A stretch of DNA of 64,000 nt from Ensifer sp. IC3342 (lineage in GTDB: Bacteria > Pseudomonadota > Alphaproteobacteria > Rhizobiales > Rhizobiaceae). The DNA lies in the NCBI RefSeq assembly GCF_020193655.1, contig NZ_JADYVE010000006.1, positions 1 to 64,000 on the forward strand. Direction: 5' to 3'. Shown piece by piece: positions 54,961 to 63,320 of the stretch. The notes beneath the pieces were generated by a model that was not told the DNA's origin, did no database searches, and saw only the letters and a program-made list of their open reading frames with translations. Both the position numbers and the translations under genes were made by a program. The first letter of the stretch is position 1. Each line of letters opens with the position of its first letter.

Positions 54961-55731
54961 ATGCGGCATATCCTGATTATCGGCATCGGTGCGGGCAATC
55001 CCGAACACGTGACCATTCAGGCAATCAATGCCCTCAACAAGGCCGATGTGCTCTTCATCCCGACCAAGGGGGCGAAAAAGGCCGAGCTTGCCGAGGTCCG
55101 CCGCGAGATATGTGCGCGCTATGTGACGAGAAGCGACAGCCGCACAGTCGAGTTCGCCGTGCCGGTGCGCCAGACGGAGGGGCGCAGCTATAGCGGTAGC
55201 GTCGACGACTGGCACGGAAGCATCGCTGCCATCTATGAGGCACTGTTGCTCGACGAACTCGGTGAAGGGCAGACCGGTGCCTTCCTGGTCTGGGGCGATC
55301 CGATGCTTTACGACAGCACGATCCGCATCGTTGAGCGCGTCAAGGCGCGAGGGCATGTCGCGTTCGATTTCGAAGTCGTTCCCGGCATCACCAGTCTTCA
55401 AGCGCTCTGCGCTAGCCATCGCATCCCGCTCAATCTCGTCGGCAAGCCGGTCGAGATCACCACCGGCCGGCGGCTTGCCGAAACTTTCCCGGATAAAAGC
55501 GAAACGGCGGTGGTCATGCTCGACGGGGAGCAGGCGTTTCAAAAGATCGACGATCCGGACGCCGAAATCTATTGGGGTGCCTATCTTGGGACGCCAGACG
55601 AGATCGTCATCTCCGGTCGGCTTGCGGACGTGACGGAGGAGATTCTCAAGGTCCGTGCCGAGGCGCGGCAGCGCACCGGCTGGATCATGGATTTATACCT
55701 GCTGCGCAAAGGCGCCGATTTCGACGAATAG
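54961..55731 (+). CDS. cobF: Precorrin-6A synthase (deacetylating)
   Basis: A 256-aa SAM-dependent methyltransferase of the aerobic cobalamin pathway (C1 methylation with loss of acetate from precorrin-5). The N-terminal tetrapyrrole-methylase motif GIGAGNPEHVT and the middle LVWGDPMLYD and EVVPGITSLQALC segments mark it. CobF is specific to the oxygen-dependent route. It leads the cobFGHIJ(K)LM cluster; cobG starts 111 bases later, after a stretch with no recognisable B12 riboswitch. Confidence 0.93.
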   Translation: MRHILIIGIGAGNPEHVTIQAINALNKADVLFIPTKGAKKAELAEVRREICARYVTRSDSRTVEFAVPVRQTEGRSYSGSVDDWHGSIAAIYEALLLDELGEGQTGAFLVWGDPMLYDSTIRIVERVKARGHVAFDFEVVPGITSLQALCASHRIPLNLVGKPVEITTGRRLAETFPDKSETAVVMLDGEQAFQKIDDPDAEIYWGAYLGTPDEIVISGRLADVTEEILKVRAEARQRTGWIMDLYLLRKGADFDE

Positions 55732-55854
55732 AAGCAGGTTCGCCGCCAAATATCGTTTGGCCTTTGATCTCTCTCAAAGCGCTCGCCTGTGATATAGCGT
55801 CCATCGAAGGCGGCGAGGACCGTTGCCCTGTTTCCGGGAGGATTGACCAAAGCG

Positions 55855-57231
55855 ATGACAAGCTGTGCCACGCCGAGACCAGACGCGGCCGCTCCCGATG
55901 CACCCATGCGGCGGGGCGCCTGTCCGTCGCTTGCGAAACCGATGCAGACGGGCGACGGATTACTGGTCCGCCTGCGGCCCGCGACCCGCAGCTTGGCGCC
56001 TGCGGAGTTGGGGGCGCTTGCGGTCGCCGCCGAGCGCTTCGGCAATGGCATTCTGGAAGTGACGGCGCGCGGCAATCTGCAGGTCAGGGGCCTCACACCA
56101 GCCAACGTCTCTGGCCTCGCGTCGGCAATCGGCGAGGCAGGTATTGCGGTAGCCGAAGGTGTTGCGATCGAAACGCCGCCGCTCGCCGGGATCGATACGG
56201 ATGAGATCATCGACCCCCGTCCGCTTGCGTTTGCGCTTCACGAAGCAATCGCCGCGCTCGACCCGCCTCTCAAGCTCGCACCGAAACTCTCGATCATTAT
56301 CGATGGCGGTGGCCGCTTTCATCTCGACGACATCATTGCCGATCTGCGTTTGAAGGCGCTGAAAACGGAAGACGGCGTGGCCTGGCTGCTTTCGCTTGGC
56401 GGAACGGCGCACGCGGCGCGGCCGGTCGCACTGCTAGATCAGCGCGAGGCCGTTTCCGGCCTCCTCGCCGTTCTCCGCAGGCTTGCCGCCATGGGCGATG
56501 CCGCGCGTGGCCGTGACCTCGATCTGGAGGTGGCCAAGAGCGAATTGGTGGGCCGAGCACGCCCGCCTGCGGCATCGATCCTGTCGGCGGAATCGGCCGT
56601 GCCGGTTGCCGGCCTACACACACTTGCCGATGGCGCCGCCGTGCTTGGCGTGGGCCTCGCCTTTGCCCAGGCCGATGCGGCCAGCCTGACGGCCTTCCTG
56701 CGCAAGGTCGAGGAGTTGGGCGCGACCGAGATAAGGCTTGCACCGGGACACGGACTTTTCCTGCTCGGACTCGATCGCGAAGCCGCAGCGATAGCGCAAC
56801 GCCTCGCCTTCTCGCTGGGCTTCCGCATTGCCCCGGACGATCCGCGCAACCATATCGCCACCTGCGCCGGGACTGGAGCCTGCGCATCCGCAATGATGGA
56901 GACCAAAGCCGTGGCACGGTTGATGGTCGAGGCAGCACCCGAGCTGCTCGACGGCTCGTTGACCGCGCATCTTTCTGGCTGCCCCAAAGGATGCGCTCGG
57001 CCGTCATCTGCGGAACTGACGCTTGTCGGTGCGCCATCAGGATATGCGCTTGTCGTAAATGGTACTGCTTCCGTCGCGCCGAGCGTCTACACGGATGCGA
57101 ATGGTTTAAAAACCGCGCTCGCGCATCTCGGTGCGCTGGTGCGGAAAAACAAAGACGCTGGCGAATCGGCACGGTCCTGCCTTACACGGCTCGGGGCCGC
57201 GCGCATCGCCGTCGCGTTTGAACAGGGATAG
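55855..57231 (+). CDS. cobG: Precorrin-3B synthase
   Basis: A 458-aa monooxygenase of the nitrite/sulfite-reductase-like ferredoxin family that hydroxylates precorrin-3A and triggers ring contraction in the aerobic pathway. Two half-domains (about 30-230 and 245-455) and the Fe-S/siroheme-type cysteines TCAGTGAC and SGCPKGC (about 340 and 380) are visible. The start is uncertain: ATG 55855 is used, while a TTG at 55843 sits directly behind gggagg. cobH follows after 2 bases. Confidence 0.92.
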   Translation: MTSCATPRPDAAAPDAPMRRGACPSLAKPMQTGDGLLVRLRPATRSLAPAELGALAVAAERFGNGILEVTARGNLQVRGLTPANVSGLASAIGEAGIAVAEGVAIETPPLAGIDTDEIIDPRPLAFALHEAIAALDPPLKLAPKLSIIIDGGGRFHLDDIIADLRLKALKTEDGVAWLLSLGGTAHAARPVALLDQREAVSGLLAVLRRLAAMGDAARGRDLDLEVAKSELVGRARPPAASILSAESAVPVAGLHTLADGAAVLGVGLAFAQADAASLTAFLRKVEELGATEIRLAPGHGLFLLGLDREAAAIAQRLAFSLGFRIAPDDPRNHIATCAGTGACASAMMETKAVARLMVEAAPELLDGSLTAHLSGCPKGCARPSSAELTLVGAPSGYALVVNGTASVAPSVYTDANGLKTALAHLGALVRKNKDAGESARSCLTRLGAARIAVAFEQG

Positions 57232-57233
57232 AA

Positions 57234-57866
57234 ATGCCTGACTACGACTATATCCGCGATGGCAACGCCATCTATGAGCGTTCCTTTGCGATCATCCGGG
57301 CGGAGGCCGATCTTTCCGGCTTTTCCGAGCAGGAGGCCGATCTCGCCGTGCGCATGGTGCATGCCTGCGGCTCGGTCGAGGCCGCACGCCAATTCGTCTT
57401 TTCGCCGGACTTCGTTTCCGCCTCGCGCACGGCGCTGAAGAACGGCGCCCCGATCTTCTGCGACGCGGAAATGGTGGCGCATGGCGTGACGCGGGCGCGG
57501 CTGCCGGCAGGCAACGAGGTCATCTGCACCCTTCGCGATCCGCGGACCGTCACGCTCGCAGCCGAGATCGGCAATACGCGCTCAGCGGCGGCGTTGAAGC
57601 TCTGGGGCGAACGGATGGCCGGCTCCGTCGTGGCGATCGGCAACGCGCCAACGGCGCTTTTCTACCTGCTCGAAATGCTGCGCGACGGCGCGCCGAAACC
57701 AGCGGCGATCCTCGGCATGCCGGTCGGCTTCGTCGGCGCGGCGGAATCGAAGGACGCGCTTGCCGAAAATTCCTACGGCGTTCCTTTCGCGATCGTGCGC
57801 GGCCGTCTTGGCGGCAGCGCCATGACCGCGGCAGCGCTCAACTCGCTCGCGAGGCCGGGCCTGTGA
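57234..57866 (+). CDS. cobH: Precorrin-8X methylmutase
   Basis: A 210-aa CobH that moves a methyl group from C11 to C12 to make hydrogenobyrinate. The conserved RMVHACGSVE segment contains the catalytic His (about 42), and GNAPTALFYLLEM and GVPFAIVRGRLGGSAMTAAALN are family hallmarks. It overlaps cobI by 4 bases (gtga). Confidence 0.95.
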   Translation: MPDYDYIRDGNAIYERSFAIIRAEADLSGFSEQEADLAVRMVHACGSVEAARQFVFSPDFVSASRTALKNGAPIFCDAEMVAHGVTRARLPAGNEVICTLRDPRTVTLAAEIGNTRSAAALKLWGERMAGSVVAIGNAPTALFYLLEMLRDGAPKPAAILGMPVGFVGAAESKDALAENSYGVPFAIVRGRLGGSAMTAAALNSLARPGL

Positions 57867-58615
57867 GCGCGGTCGAGATGGGCAGATTGATCGGTGTCGG
57901 CACCGGCCCAGGCGATCCCGAGCTTCTGACGGTGAAGGCGGTGCGGGCGCTGGGCGAGGCGGATGTCGTCGCCTATTTCGCCAAGGCGGGACGCAACGGC
58001 AATGGCCGCGCGGTTGTCGAGGGCCTGCTGAAACCGGGCCTCACCGAGTTGCCGCTCTACTATCCGGTGACGACCGAGATCGACAAGGACGACCGCGCCT
58101 ACAAGAGCCAGATCACCGATTTCTACAATGCCTCCGCCGAGGCAGTCGCAGCGCATCTTCTGGTCGGACGTACCGTCGCCGTGCTCAGCGAAGGCGATCC
58201 GCTCTTCTACGGATCGTACATGCACCTGCATGTGCGGCTCGCCGGCCGCTTCCCGGTCGAGGTCATTCCGGGAATCACCGCCATGTCCGGCTGCTGGTCG
58301 CTTGCGGGACTGCCGCTCGTCCAGGGCGACGACGTTCTTTCCGTTCTGCCCGGCACGATGGGCGAGGGCGAGCTTGAGCGCCGCCTTGCCGACACCGAGG
58401 CTGCGGTAATCATGAAGGTTGGCCGCAACCTGGCAAAAATCCGCCGGGCGCTTGCCGCCGCTGGCAGGCTCGATGCCGCCGTCTATGTCGAACGCGGCAC
58501 GATGAAGAATTCGGCGATGATCCCGCTTGGCGAGAAGCCGGACGACGAGGCGCCCTATTTCTCGCTGGTGCTCGTCCCCGGTTGGGAGGACAGGCCCCGG
58601 GAGGACAGACGATGA
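57863..58615 (+). CDS. cobI: Precorrin-2 C20-methyltransferase
   Basis: A 250-aa SAM methyltransferase adding the C20 methyl group. Motifs are GVGTGPGDPELLTVKAVRAL at the N-terminus, LSEGDPLFYGSYM near 105 and VIPGITAMSGC near 130. A GTG start at 57863 overlaps the cobH stop. Its stop overlaps the cobJ start (atga), so cobH-cobI-cobJ are coupled. Confidence 0.95.
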   Translation: MSAVEMGRLIGVGTGPGDPELLTVKAVRALGEADVVAYFAKAGRNGNGRAVVEGLLKPGLTELPLYYPVTTEIDKDDRAYKSQITDFYNASAEAVAAHLLVGRTVAVLSEGDPLFYGSYMHLHVRLAGRFPVEVIPGITAMSGCWSLAGLPLVQGDDVLSVLPGTMGEGELERRLADTEAAVIMKVGRNLAKIRRALAAAGRLDAAVYVERGTMKNSAMIPLGEKPDDEAPYFSLVLVPGWEDRPREDRR

Positions 58616-59376
58616 CCGGCAAGCTTTTCATCGTCGGCACCGGGCCTGGCAATCCAGCGCAGATGACGCCCGAGACCCGCGAGGCGATTTCCGCTGCGAC
58701 CGAGTTCTTCGGCTATGGTCCCTATCTCGATCGTCTTGACCTTAGGGCCGACCAACACCGCATCGCCTCCGATAACCGCGAGGAGCTGGACCGCGCCCAG
58801 GCGGCACTCGCTCGTGCCGCTGCCGGCGCGGATGTCTGCGTCGTTTCGGGCGGCGATCCGGGCATCTTCGCGATGGCGGCCGCCGTGTGCGAGGCGATCG
58901 ACAACGGGCCGGAGGAATGGCGCAAGGTCGATATCACGATCACGCCCGGCGTGACCGCGATGCTCGCTGTAGCCGCTCGCATCGGTGCGCCGCTCGGGCA
59001 CGATTTCTGCGCCATGTCGCTATCCGACAATCTGAAGCCCTGGGAGGTGATCACGAAAAGGCTGCGGCTTGCCGCCGAAGCCGGCCTGGTGATTGCGCTC
59101 TACAATCCGATCAGCAAGGCGAGGCCTTGGCAGCTCGGAGAGGCGTTCGCCATCCTGCGACAGGTTCTGCCTCCTCGCGTCCCGGTCATCTTCGGCCGCG
59201 CGGCCGGTCGGCCGGATGAGCGTATCACAGTGATGCCTCTCGGCGAGGCCGATGCCAATCGCGCCGACATGGCGACCTGCGTGATCATCGGCTCAGCGGA
59301 AACGCGCATCGTGCCGCGCGACGGCAAGCCCGATCTCGTCTACACGCCACGGTCCTTTACCGGGGAAAGCCGCTGA
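58612..59376 (+). CDS. cobJ: Precorrin-3B C17-methyltransferase
   Basis: A 254-aa methyltransferase acting after CobG in ring contraction. It shows VGTGPGNPAQMTPETREAI, the family VSGGDPGIFAMA and VTPGVTAMLAVAARIGAPLGHDFCAMSLSD. The start at 58612 overlaps cobI. Its last 37 bases overlap, on the opposite strand, the end of cobK. Confidence 0.95.
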   Translation: MTGKLFIVGTGPGNPAQMTPETREAISAATEFFGYGPYLDRLDLRADQHRIASDNREELDRAQAALARAAAGADVCVVSGGDPGIFAMAAAVCEAIDNGPEEWRKVDITITPGVTAMLAVAARIGAPLGHDFCAMSLSDNLKPWEVITKRLRLAAEAGLVIALYNPISKARPWQLGEAFAILRQVLPPRVPVIFGRAAGRPDERITVMPLGEADANRADMATCVIIGSAETRIVPRDGKPDLVYTPRSFTGESR

Positions 59377-60110
59377 TGGATGCGTTCGAGCGCCTCATCG
59401 CAATTGCCGACCGACGGCACGTCGGCGGGGTTGTGGCGCTCGACCATGATCACCTCGATACCGAGCTTGCGCGCGGCGGCGATCTTGCCATAGGTCGCGG
59501 TGCCGCCGCTGTTCTTGGCGACGACGATGTCGATGTCATGCTCCTCGAAGAGGTCGATCTCGTCCGCTTCCGCGAAGGGACCGCAGGCGAGAATCGCGGT
59601 GACGTCGGGCAGGGCGAGCGGCGGCGTCACCGGGTCGACGCTGCGAACGACGTATTTATGTTGCGGCGCCTTCTCGAAGTGGAACGTTTCCTGCCGGCCG
59701 ATCGCCAAGAAGACACGGCGCGGCGCTCCACCGAGCGCAGACACGGCCTCGGGTACGCTCTCGACACGCGTCCAGCGATCTCCGCGTTCAAGTTCCCAAG
59801 CGGGGCGGCGGAGCGCAAAAATCGGCGTTCCGGTTGCTTCCGCCGCAGCGGCGGCATTGTGAGAAATACGGGCGGCGAAGGGATGGGTCGCATCGATCAG
59901 CAGAGCGACGTTTTCCGCCTTCAGGAAGGCGGCAAGCCCTTCTGCACCGCCGAAACCGCCGACGCGGGTCGGCAACGGTTGCGGCCGCGGGTCGGCGGTG
60001 CGACCTGCGAGCGAGATGGCCGCATCGTAGCGAGGATCAGCCGCAAGGCGATCGGCAAGCTGCCGCGCCTCGGTCGTGCCGCCGAGGATCAGAATGCGAG
60101 GTCTGTCCAT
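59340..60110 (-). CDS. cobK: Precorrin-6A reductase
   Basis: A 256-aa NADPH-dependent reductase of precorrin-6A. It has the N-terminal nucleotide motif ILILGGTTEARQLADRL, IDATHPFAARISHNA near 80 and the C-terminal KNSGGTATYGKI and VERH segments, all typical. It is the only cob gene on the minus strand: its 3' end overlaps cobJ by 37 bases and its start codon shares the bases ccatgg with the cobL start. It must therefore have its own promoter inside cobL. Confidence 0.94.
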   Translation of the reverse strand: MDRPRILILGGTTEARQLADRLAADPRYDAAISLAGRTADPRPQPLPTRVGGFGGAEGLAAFLKAENVALLIDATHPFAARISHNAAAAAEATGTPIFALRRPAWELERGDRWTRVESVPEAVSALGGAPRRVFLAIGRQETFHFEKAPQHKYVVRSVDPVTPPLALPDVTAILACGPFAEADEIDLFEEHDIDIVVAKNSGGTATYGKIAAARKLGIEVIMVERHNPADVPSVGNCDEALERIHQRLSPVKDRGV

Positions 60111-61353
60111 GGCTGACATGTCGAACAGCGCTTCGGCCATCGTCGCCCCCTGGTTGGTGATCATCGGTATCGGTGAGGATGGTGTAGCGGGTCTCGGCGA
60201 CGAGGCCAAGCGACTGATTGCGACCGCGCCGGTCGTCTTCGGCGGAACTCGGCATCTCGAGCTTGCGGCCTCCCTGACAACTGGCGAGCGCCAGGCCTGG
60301 CAGAGCCCGTTCGAAAAATCCGTCGAGGCGATTGTTGCGAGGCGGGGCAGTCCCGTCGTCGTGCTTGCCTCCGGCGACCCTTTCCTCTTCGGCGTCGGCG
60401 CCACGCTTGCACGCCGGATCGATGCTGGCGAAATGCGCACCATTCCCGCGCCATCGTCCTTCAGCCTTGCGGCATCGCGGCTCGGGTGGGCATTGCAGGA
60501 CGTGACGACGGTTTCGCTGCATGGGCGCCCGCTCGACCTCATCCGGCCGCATCTGCAGCCGGGCGCCCGCGTGCTGGCGCTGACCTCGGACGAAGACGGT
60601 CCGAAGGCGCTTGCCATGCTGCTTTGTGACAGCGGATTCGGTCAATCCCGGCTGATCGTTCTGGAGGCGCTGGGTGGCGAACGCGAACGTATTTCGCGGC
60701 AGATCGCGTCGAGTTTCGCTCTTGAAGACCTGCATTCCTTGAACATCTGCGCCATTGAGGTCGTTGCCGATGCCAACGCGCGGGTACTGCCGCTCGCCGC
60801 CGGTCTCGACGATGCCCTGTTCGAGCATGACGGACAGATCACCAAGCGCGAGGTGCGCGCGTTGACGCTTTCGGGCCTTGCGCCGCGCAAGGGCGAGTTG
60901 CTGTGGGATATCGGCGCCGGTTCTGGCTCGATTGCCATCGAGTGGATGCTGTCAGACCCGGCGATGCGCGCCATCGCCATCGAGGCGTCGCCCGAGCGCG
61001 CTATACGCATCGGTCGCAATGCGGCGCGCTGCGGCGTGCCGGGATTGACGGTGGTCGAAGGCGAGGCGCCGGAGGCGCTTCGCGGCCTCGCGACGCCGGA
61101 CGTCATCTTCATTGGCGGCGGCGGCAGTGAGCCGGGCGTGATGGATGCTGCGATCGCTGCACTTGGCCCCGGCGGTCGGCTGGTGGCGAATGCGGTAACG
61201 ACGGAAATGGAAGCCGTTCTCATCGCACAGCATGCGCGGATTGGCGGCTCGCTGATCCGGATCGACATCGCCCGGGCCTCACCGATCGGAACGATGACCG
61301 GCTGGCGGCCGGCGATGCCGGTCACGCAATGGTCATGGATCAAGGCGGGATGA
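60109..61353 (+). CDS. cobL: Precorrin-6Y C5,15-methyltransferase (decarboxylating)
   Basis: A 414-aa two-domain CobL (fusion of CbiE- and CbiT-like parts). The N-terminal CbiE-like methylase has IIGIGEDGVAGLG and ASGDPFLFGVGATL; the C-terminal CbiT-like Rossmann methylase starts near 245 (LWDIGAGSGSIAIEWML) and adds the C15 methyl while decarboxylating the C12 side chain. The start at 60109 (MADMSNS) is next to the cobK start on the other strand; ATG 60118 is also possible. Confidence 0.94.
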   Translation: MADMSNSASAIVAPWLVIIGIGEDGVAGLGDEAKRLIATAPVVFGGTRHLELAASLTTGERQAWQSPFEKSVEAIVARRGSPVVVLASGDPFLFGVGATLARRIDAGEMRTIPAPSSFSLAASRLGWALQDVTTVSLHGRPLDLIRPHLQPGARVLALTSDEDGPKALAMLLCDSGFGQSRLIVLEALGGERERISRQIASSFALEDLHSLNICAIEVVADANARVLPLAAGLDDALFEHDGQITKREVRALTLSGLAPRKGELLWDIGAGSGSIAIEWMLSDPAMRAIAIEASPERAIRIGRNAARCGVPGLTVVEGEAPEALRGLATPDVIFIGGGGSEPGVMDAAIAALGPGGRLVANAVTTEMEAVLIAQHARIGGSLIRIDIARASPIGTMTGWRPAMPVTQWSWIKAG

Positions 61354-61421
61354 GGAAAACTGCGCGCGGCTGGCGGCCGCAGCCCGGTCCAACTGAGCGA
61401 GCGAATTTGAGAGGATAGGAT

Positions 61422-62180
61422 ATGACGGTTCATTTCATCGGCGCAGGCCCGGGCGCGGCAGACCTGATCACGGTCAGGGGCAGGGACCTGATCGGCTGCT
61501 GCCCGGTCTGCCTCTATGCCGGCTCGATCGTGTCGCCCGAGCTTCTGCAGTATTGCCCGCCCGGAGCCCGCATCGTCGATACTGCGCCGATGTCGCTCGA
61601 CGAGATCGAAGCGGAATATGTTCGCGCGGCGCAGGCCGGAGAGGACGTGGCTCGACTGCATTCGGGCGATCTTTCCGTTTGGAGCGCGGTCGCCGAACAG
61701 ATCCGCCGGCTTGAGAAGCAGGGCATCGCCTATACCATGACGCCCGGTGTGCCGGCTTTTGCCGCGGCTGCCGCAACGCTTGGCCGGGAGCTGACAATTC
61801 CAGCCGTGGCCCAAAGCCTAGTGTTGACCCGTGTTTCCGGTCGGGCCTCGCCGATGCCGAACAGCGAGACGCTTGCCGCTTTCGGCGCCACGGGCTCGAC
61901 GCTGGCGATCCACCTCGCGATCCATGCGCTCGACCGGGTCGTAGAGGAGTTGACGCCGCTCTATGGCGCCGACTGCCCGGTTGCGATCGTCGCCAAGGCG
62001 TCGTGGCCGGACGAGCGGGTTTTGCGCGGCACGCTCGGGGATATCGCCGCCAGAGTCGCGCTCGAGCCGATCGAACGCACGGCGCTGATCTTCGTCGGCC
62101 CTGGCCTCGAAGCTGCGGACTTCCGTGAGAGTTCGCTCTACGACCCCGCCTACCAGCGGCGTTTCCGCGGCCGCGATTAA
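61422..62180 (+). CDS. cobM: Precorrin-4 C11-methyltransferase
   Basis: A 252-aa methyltransferase with [16 protein letters not shown] at its start, [15 protein letters not shown] near 85 and [16 protein letters not shown] near 105, the pattern of CobM/CbiF. It adds the C11 methyl to precorrin-4. A good ribosome binding site (gagaggat) precedes it, 68 bases after cobL. It ends the cob cluster and is convergent with phaG with only 7 bases between. Confidence 0.95.
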   Translation: MTVHFIGAGPGAADLITVRGRDLIGCCPVCLYAGSIVSPELLQYCPPGARIVDTAPMSLDEIEAEYVRAAQAGEDVARLHSGDLSVWSAVAEQIRRLEKQGIAYTMTPGVPAFAAAAATLGRELTIPAVAQSLVLTRVSGRASPMPNSETLAAFGATGSTLAIHLAIHALDRVVEELTPLYGADCPVAIVAKASWPDERVLRGTLGDIAARVALEPIERTALIFVGPGLEAADFRESSLYDPAYQRRFRGRD

Positions 62181-62187
62181 TCCTCGA

Positions 62188-62559
62188 TCAGTCGGTGCTT
62201 TTTTCGCTATCCGGCTTGTGCTTGCGCGGGACCCCGTTCTGTTCTTCGAAGCGGTCGCGGTAGAGCGCCGCCTGGCCGAGCAGTGCCAGCGTCACCGGCG
62301 TCGTCACGGTGACGAAGAAGACGATCAGCAGCTCGTGGAAGATCCAGCGGCTTTGCAGCACGGCAAAGCAGAGCATCGACGCAAGGCAGATCAGGATCGT
62401 GCCGCCGCTCGTCGCAATTGTCGGGGCGTGCAGCCGTTCATAGAAATTCGAAAGGCGCAGTAGGCCGAGCGAACCGATCAGCGTCGTCGCCGCGCCGAAA
62501 AGCAGCAGGCCGCAGACGGCGAAGGCGGCCCAGGTCGGCAGGTCGGTCAGATGGCTCAT
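62188..62559 (-). CDS. phaG: Cation/proton antiporter subunit G (PhaG/MrpG)
   Basis: A 123-aa protein with three membrane helices and the MrpG pattern LIGSLGLLRLSNFYERLHAPTIATS. It is a subunit of the multi-protein Mrp/Pha Na+ or K+/H+ antiporter in the inner membrane, needed for pH and salt adaptation. In Sinorhizobium the pha system is linked to symbiosis; that is known of the family, not seen here. Its start overlaps phaF (atga). Confidence 0.93.
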   Translation of the reverse strand: MSHLTDLPTWAAFAVCGLLLFGAATTLIGSLGLLRLSNFYERLHAPTIATSGGTILICLASMLCFAVLQSRWIFHELLIVFFVTVTTPVTLALLGQAALYRDRFEEQNGVPRKHKPDSEKSTD

Positions 62560-62837
62560 TCAATCACCTCACCGCGCATCAGAAATTTCGCGAAGGCGAT
62601 TGAAGCGACGAAGCCAATCACCGCTATGATCAGCGCGGTCTCGAAATAGATCGTGTTCGCACTTCGGATGCCGAAGGAGAGCAGCATCAGCATCGCGTTG
62701 ATGTAGAGCGTGTCGAGCGCGAGGATCCTTTCCTGTGCGCGTGGCCCCCTGGCGATGCGGTAAAGCGCGCAGGCCATCGCCAGGCCGAGCATAACCTGGG
62801 AAAGCAGGACAGACCAGGTGATCGCAAGCTCAGTCAT
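62556..62837 (-). CDS. phaF: Cation/proton antiporter subunit F (PhaF/MrpF)
   Basis: A 93-aa protein with three membrane helices and the MrpF motif RIARGPRAQERILALDTLYINAMLML. It is a small obligatory subunit of the antiporter. It overlaps phaE by 8 bases and phaG by 4, so the three are translationally coupled. Confidence 0.93.
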   Translation of the reverse strand: MTELAITWSVLLSQVMLGLAMACALYRIARGPRAQERILALDTLYINAMLMLLSFGIRSANTIYFETALIIAVIGFVASIAFAKFLMRGEVIE

Positions 62838-63318
62838 GGAATATCTCCTTCAACGCCGCTTCGTAACGCTTGATCGTCGCGCGCCACACTTCCTCGTTCT
62901 GCAAGTCAAGCACATGGAAAAGCAAGGTCTTCCGGCGACGGTCGTATTCGAGCCATGCCGTCCCCGGGGTCGCCGTCATGATGCAGGCCAAGAGCGCGAG
63001 AGCGTTCTCGTCTTCGAGATCGAGGTCGACGGTCAGAAAACCGGCAATTGCGGGGACACGGTCGGCACGCAGGATGATCGACGCAACGGCGATGTTCGAG
63101 CGGATGATGTCGGCGATCACCTCGAGAGCGAAGCGAGCTGCGCGCCCGATGCGGTGCAGATGCGATCTTGCCGGATGCAGCTTGAGCGTCACCCAGCCGA
63201 GCACCATGCCGAGAACGAGGCCGATGAGGATCGAGCCCGGCGCCAGCGACTGGTTCAAGAGCAACCACATCACCAGCAGCGTGAGCGACAACAGCGGATA
63301 GGGAAACCAGGTGCGCAT
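62830..63318 (-). CDS. phaE: Cation/proton antiporter subunit E (PhaE/MrpE)
   Basis: A 162-aa protein with two N-terminal membrane helices (about 5-45) and a cytoplasmic part with DIIRSNIAVASIIL and TATPGTAWLEYDRRRKTLLFHVLD, as in MrpE. The ATG at 63318 is 2 bases after the phaD stop; the longer frame upstream lies inside phaD. Confidence 0.93.
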   Translation of the reverse strand: MRTWFPYPLLSLTLLVMWLLLNQSLAPGSILIGLVLGMVLGWVTLKLHPARSHLHRIGRAARFALEVIADIIRSNIAVASIILRADRVPAIAGFLTVDLDLEDENALALLACIMTATPGTAWLEYDRRRKTLLFHVLDLQNEEVWRATIKRYEAALKEIFHD

Positions 63319-63320
63319 GG

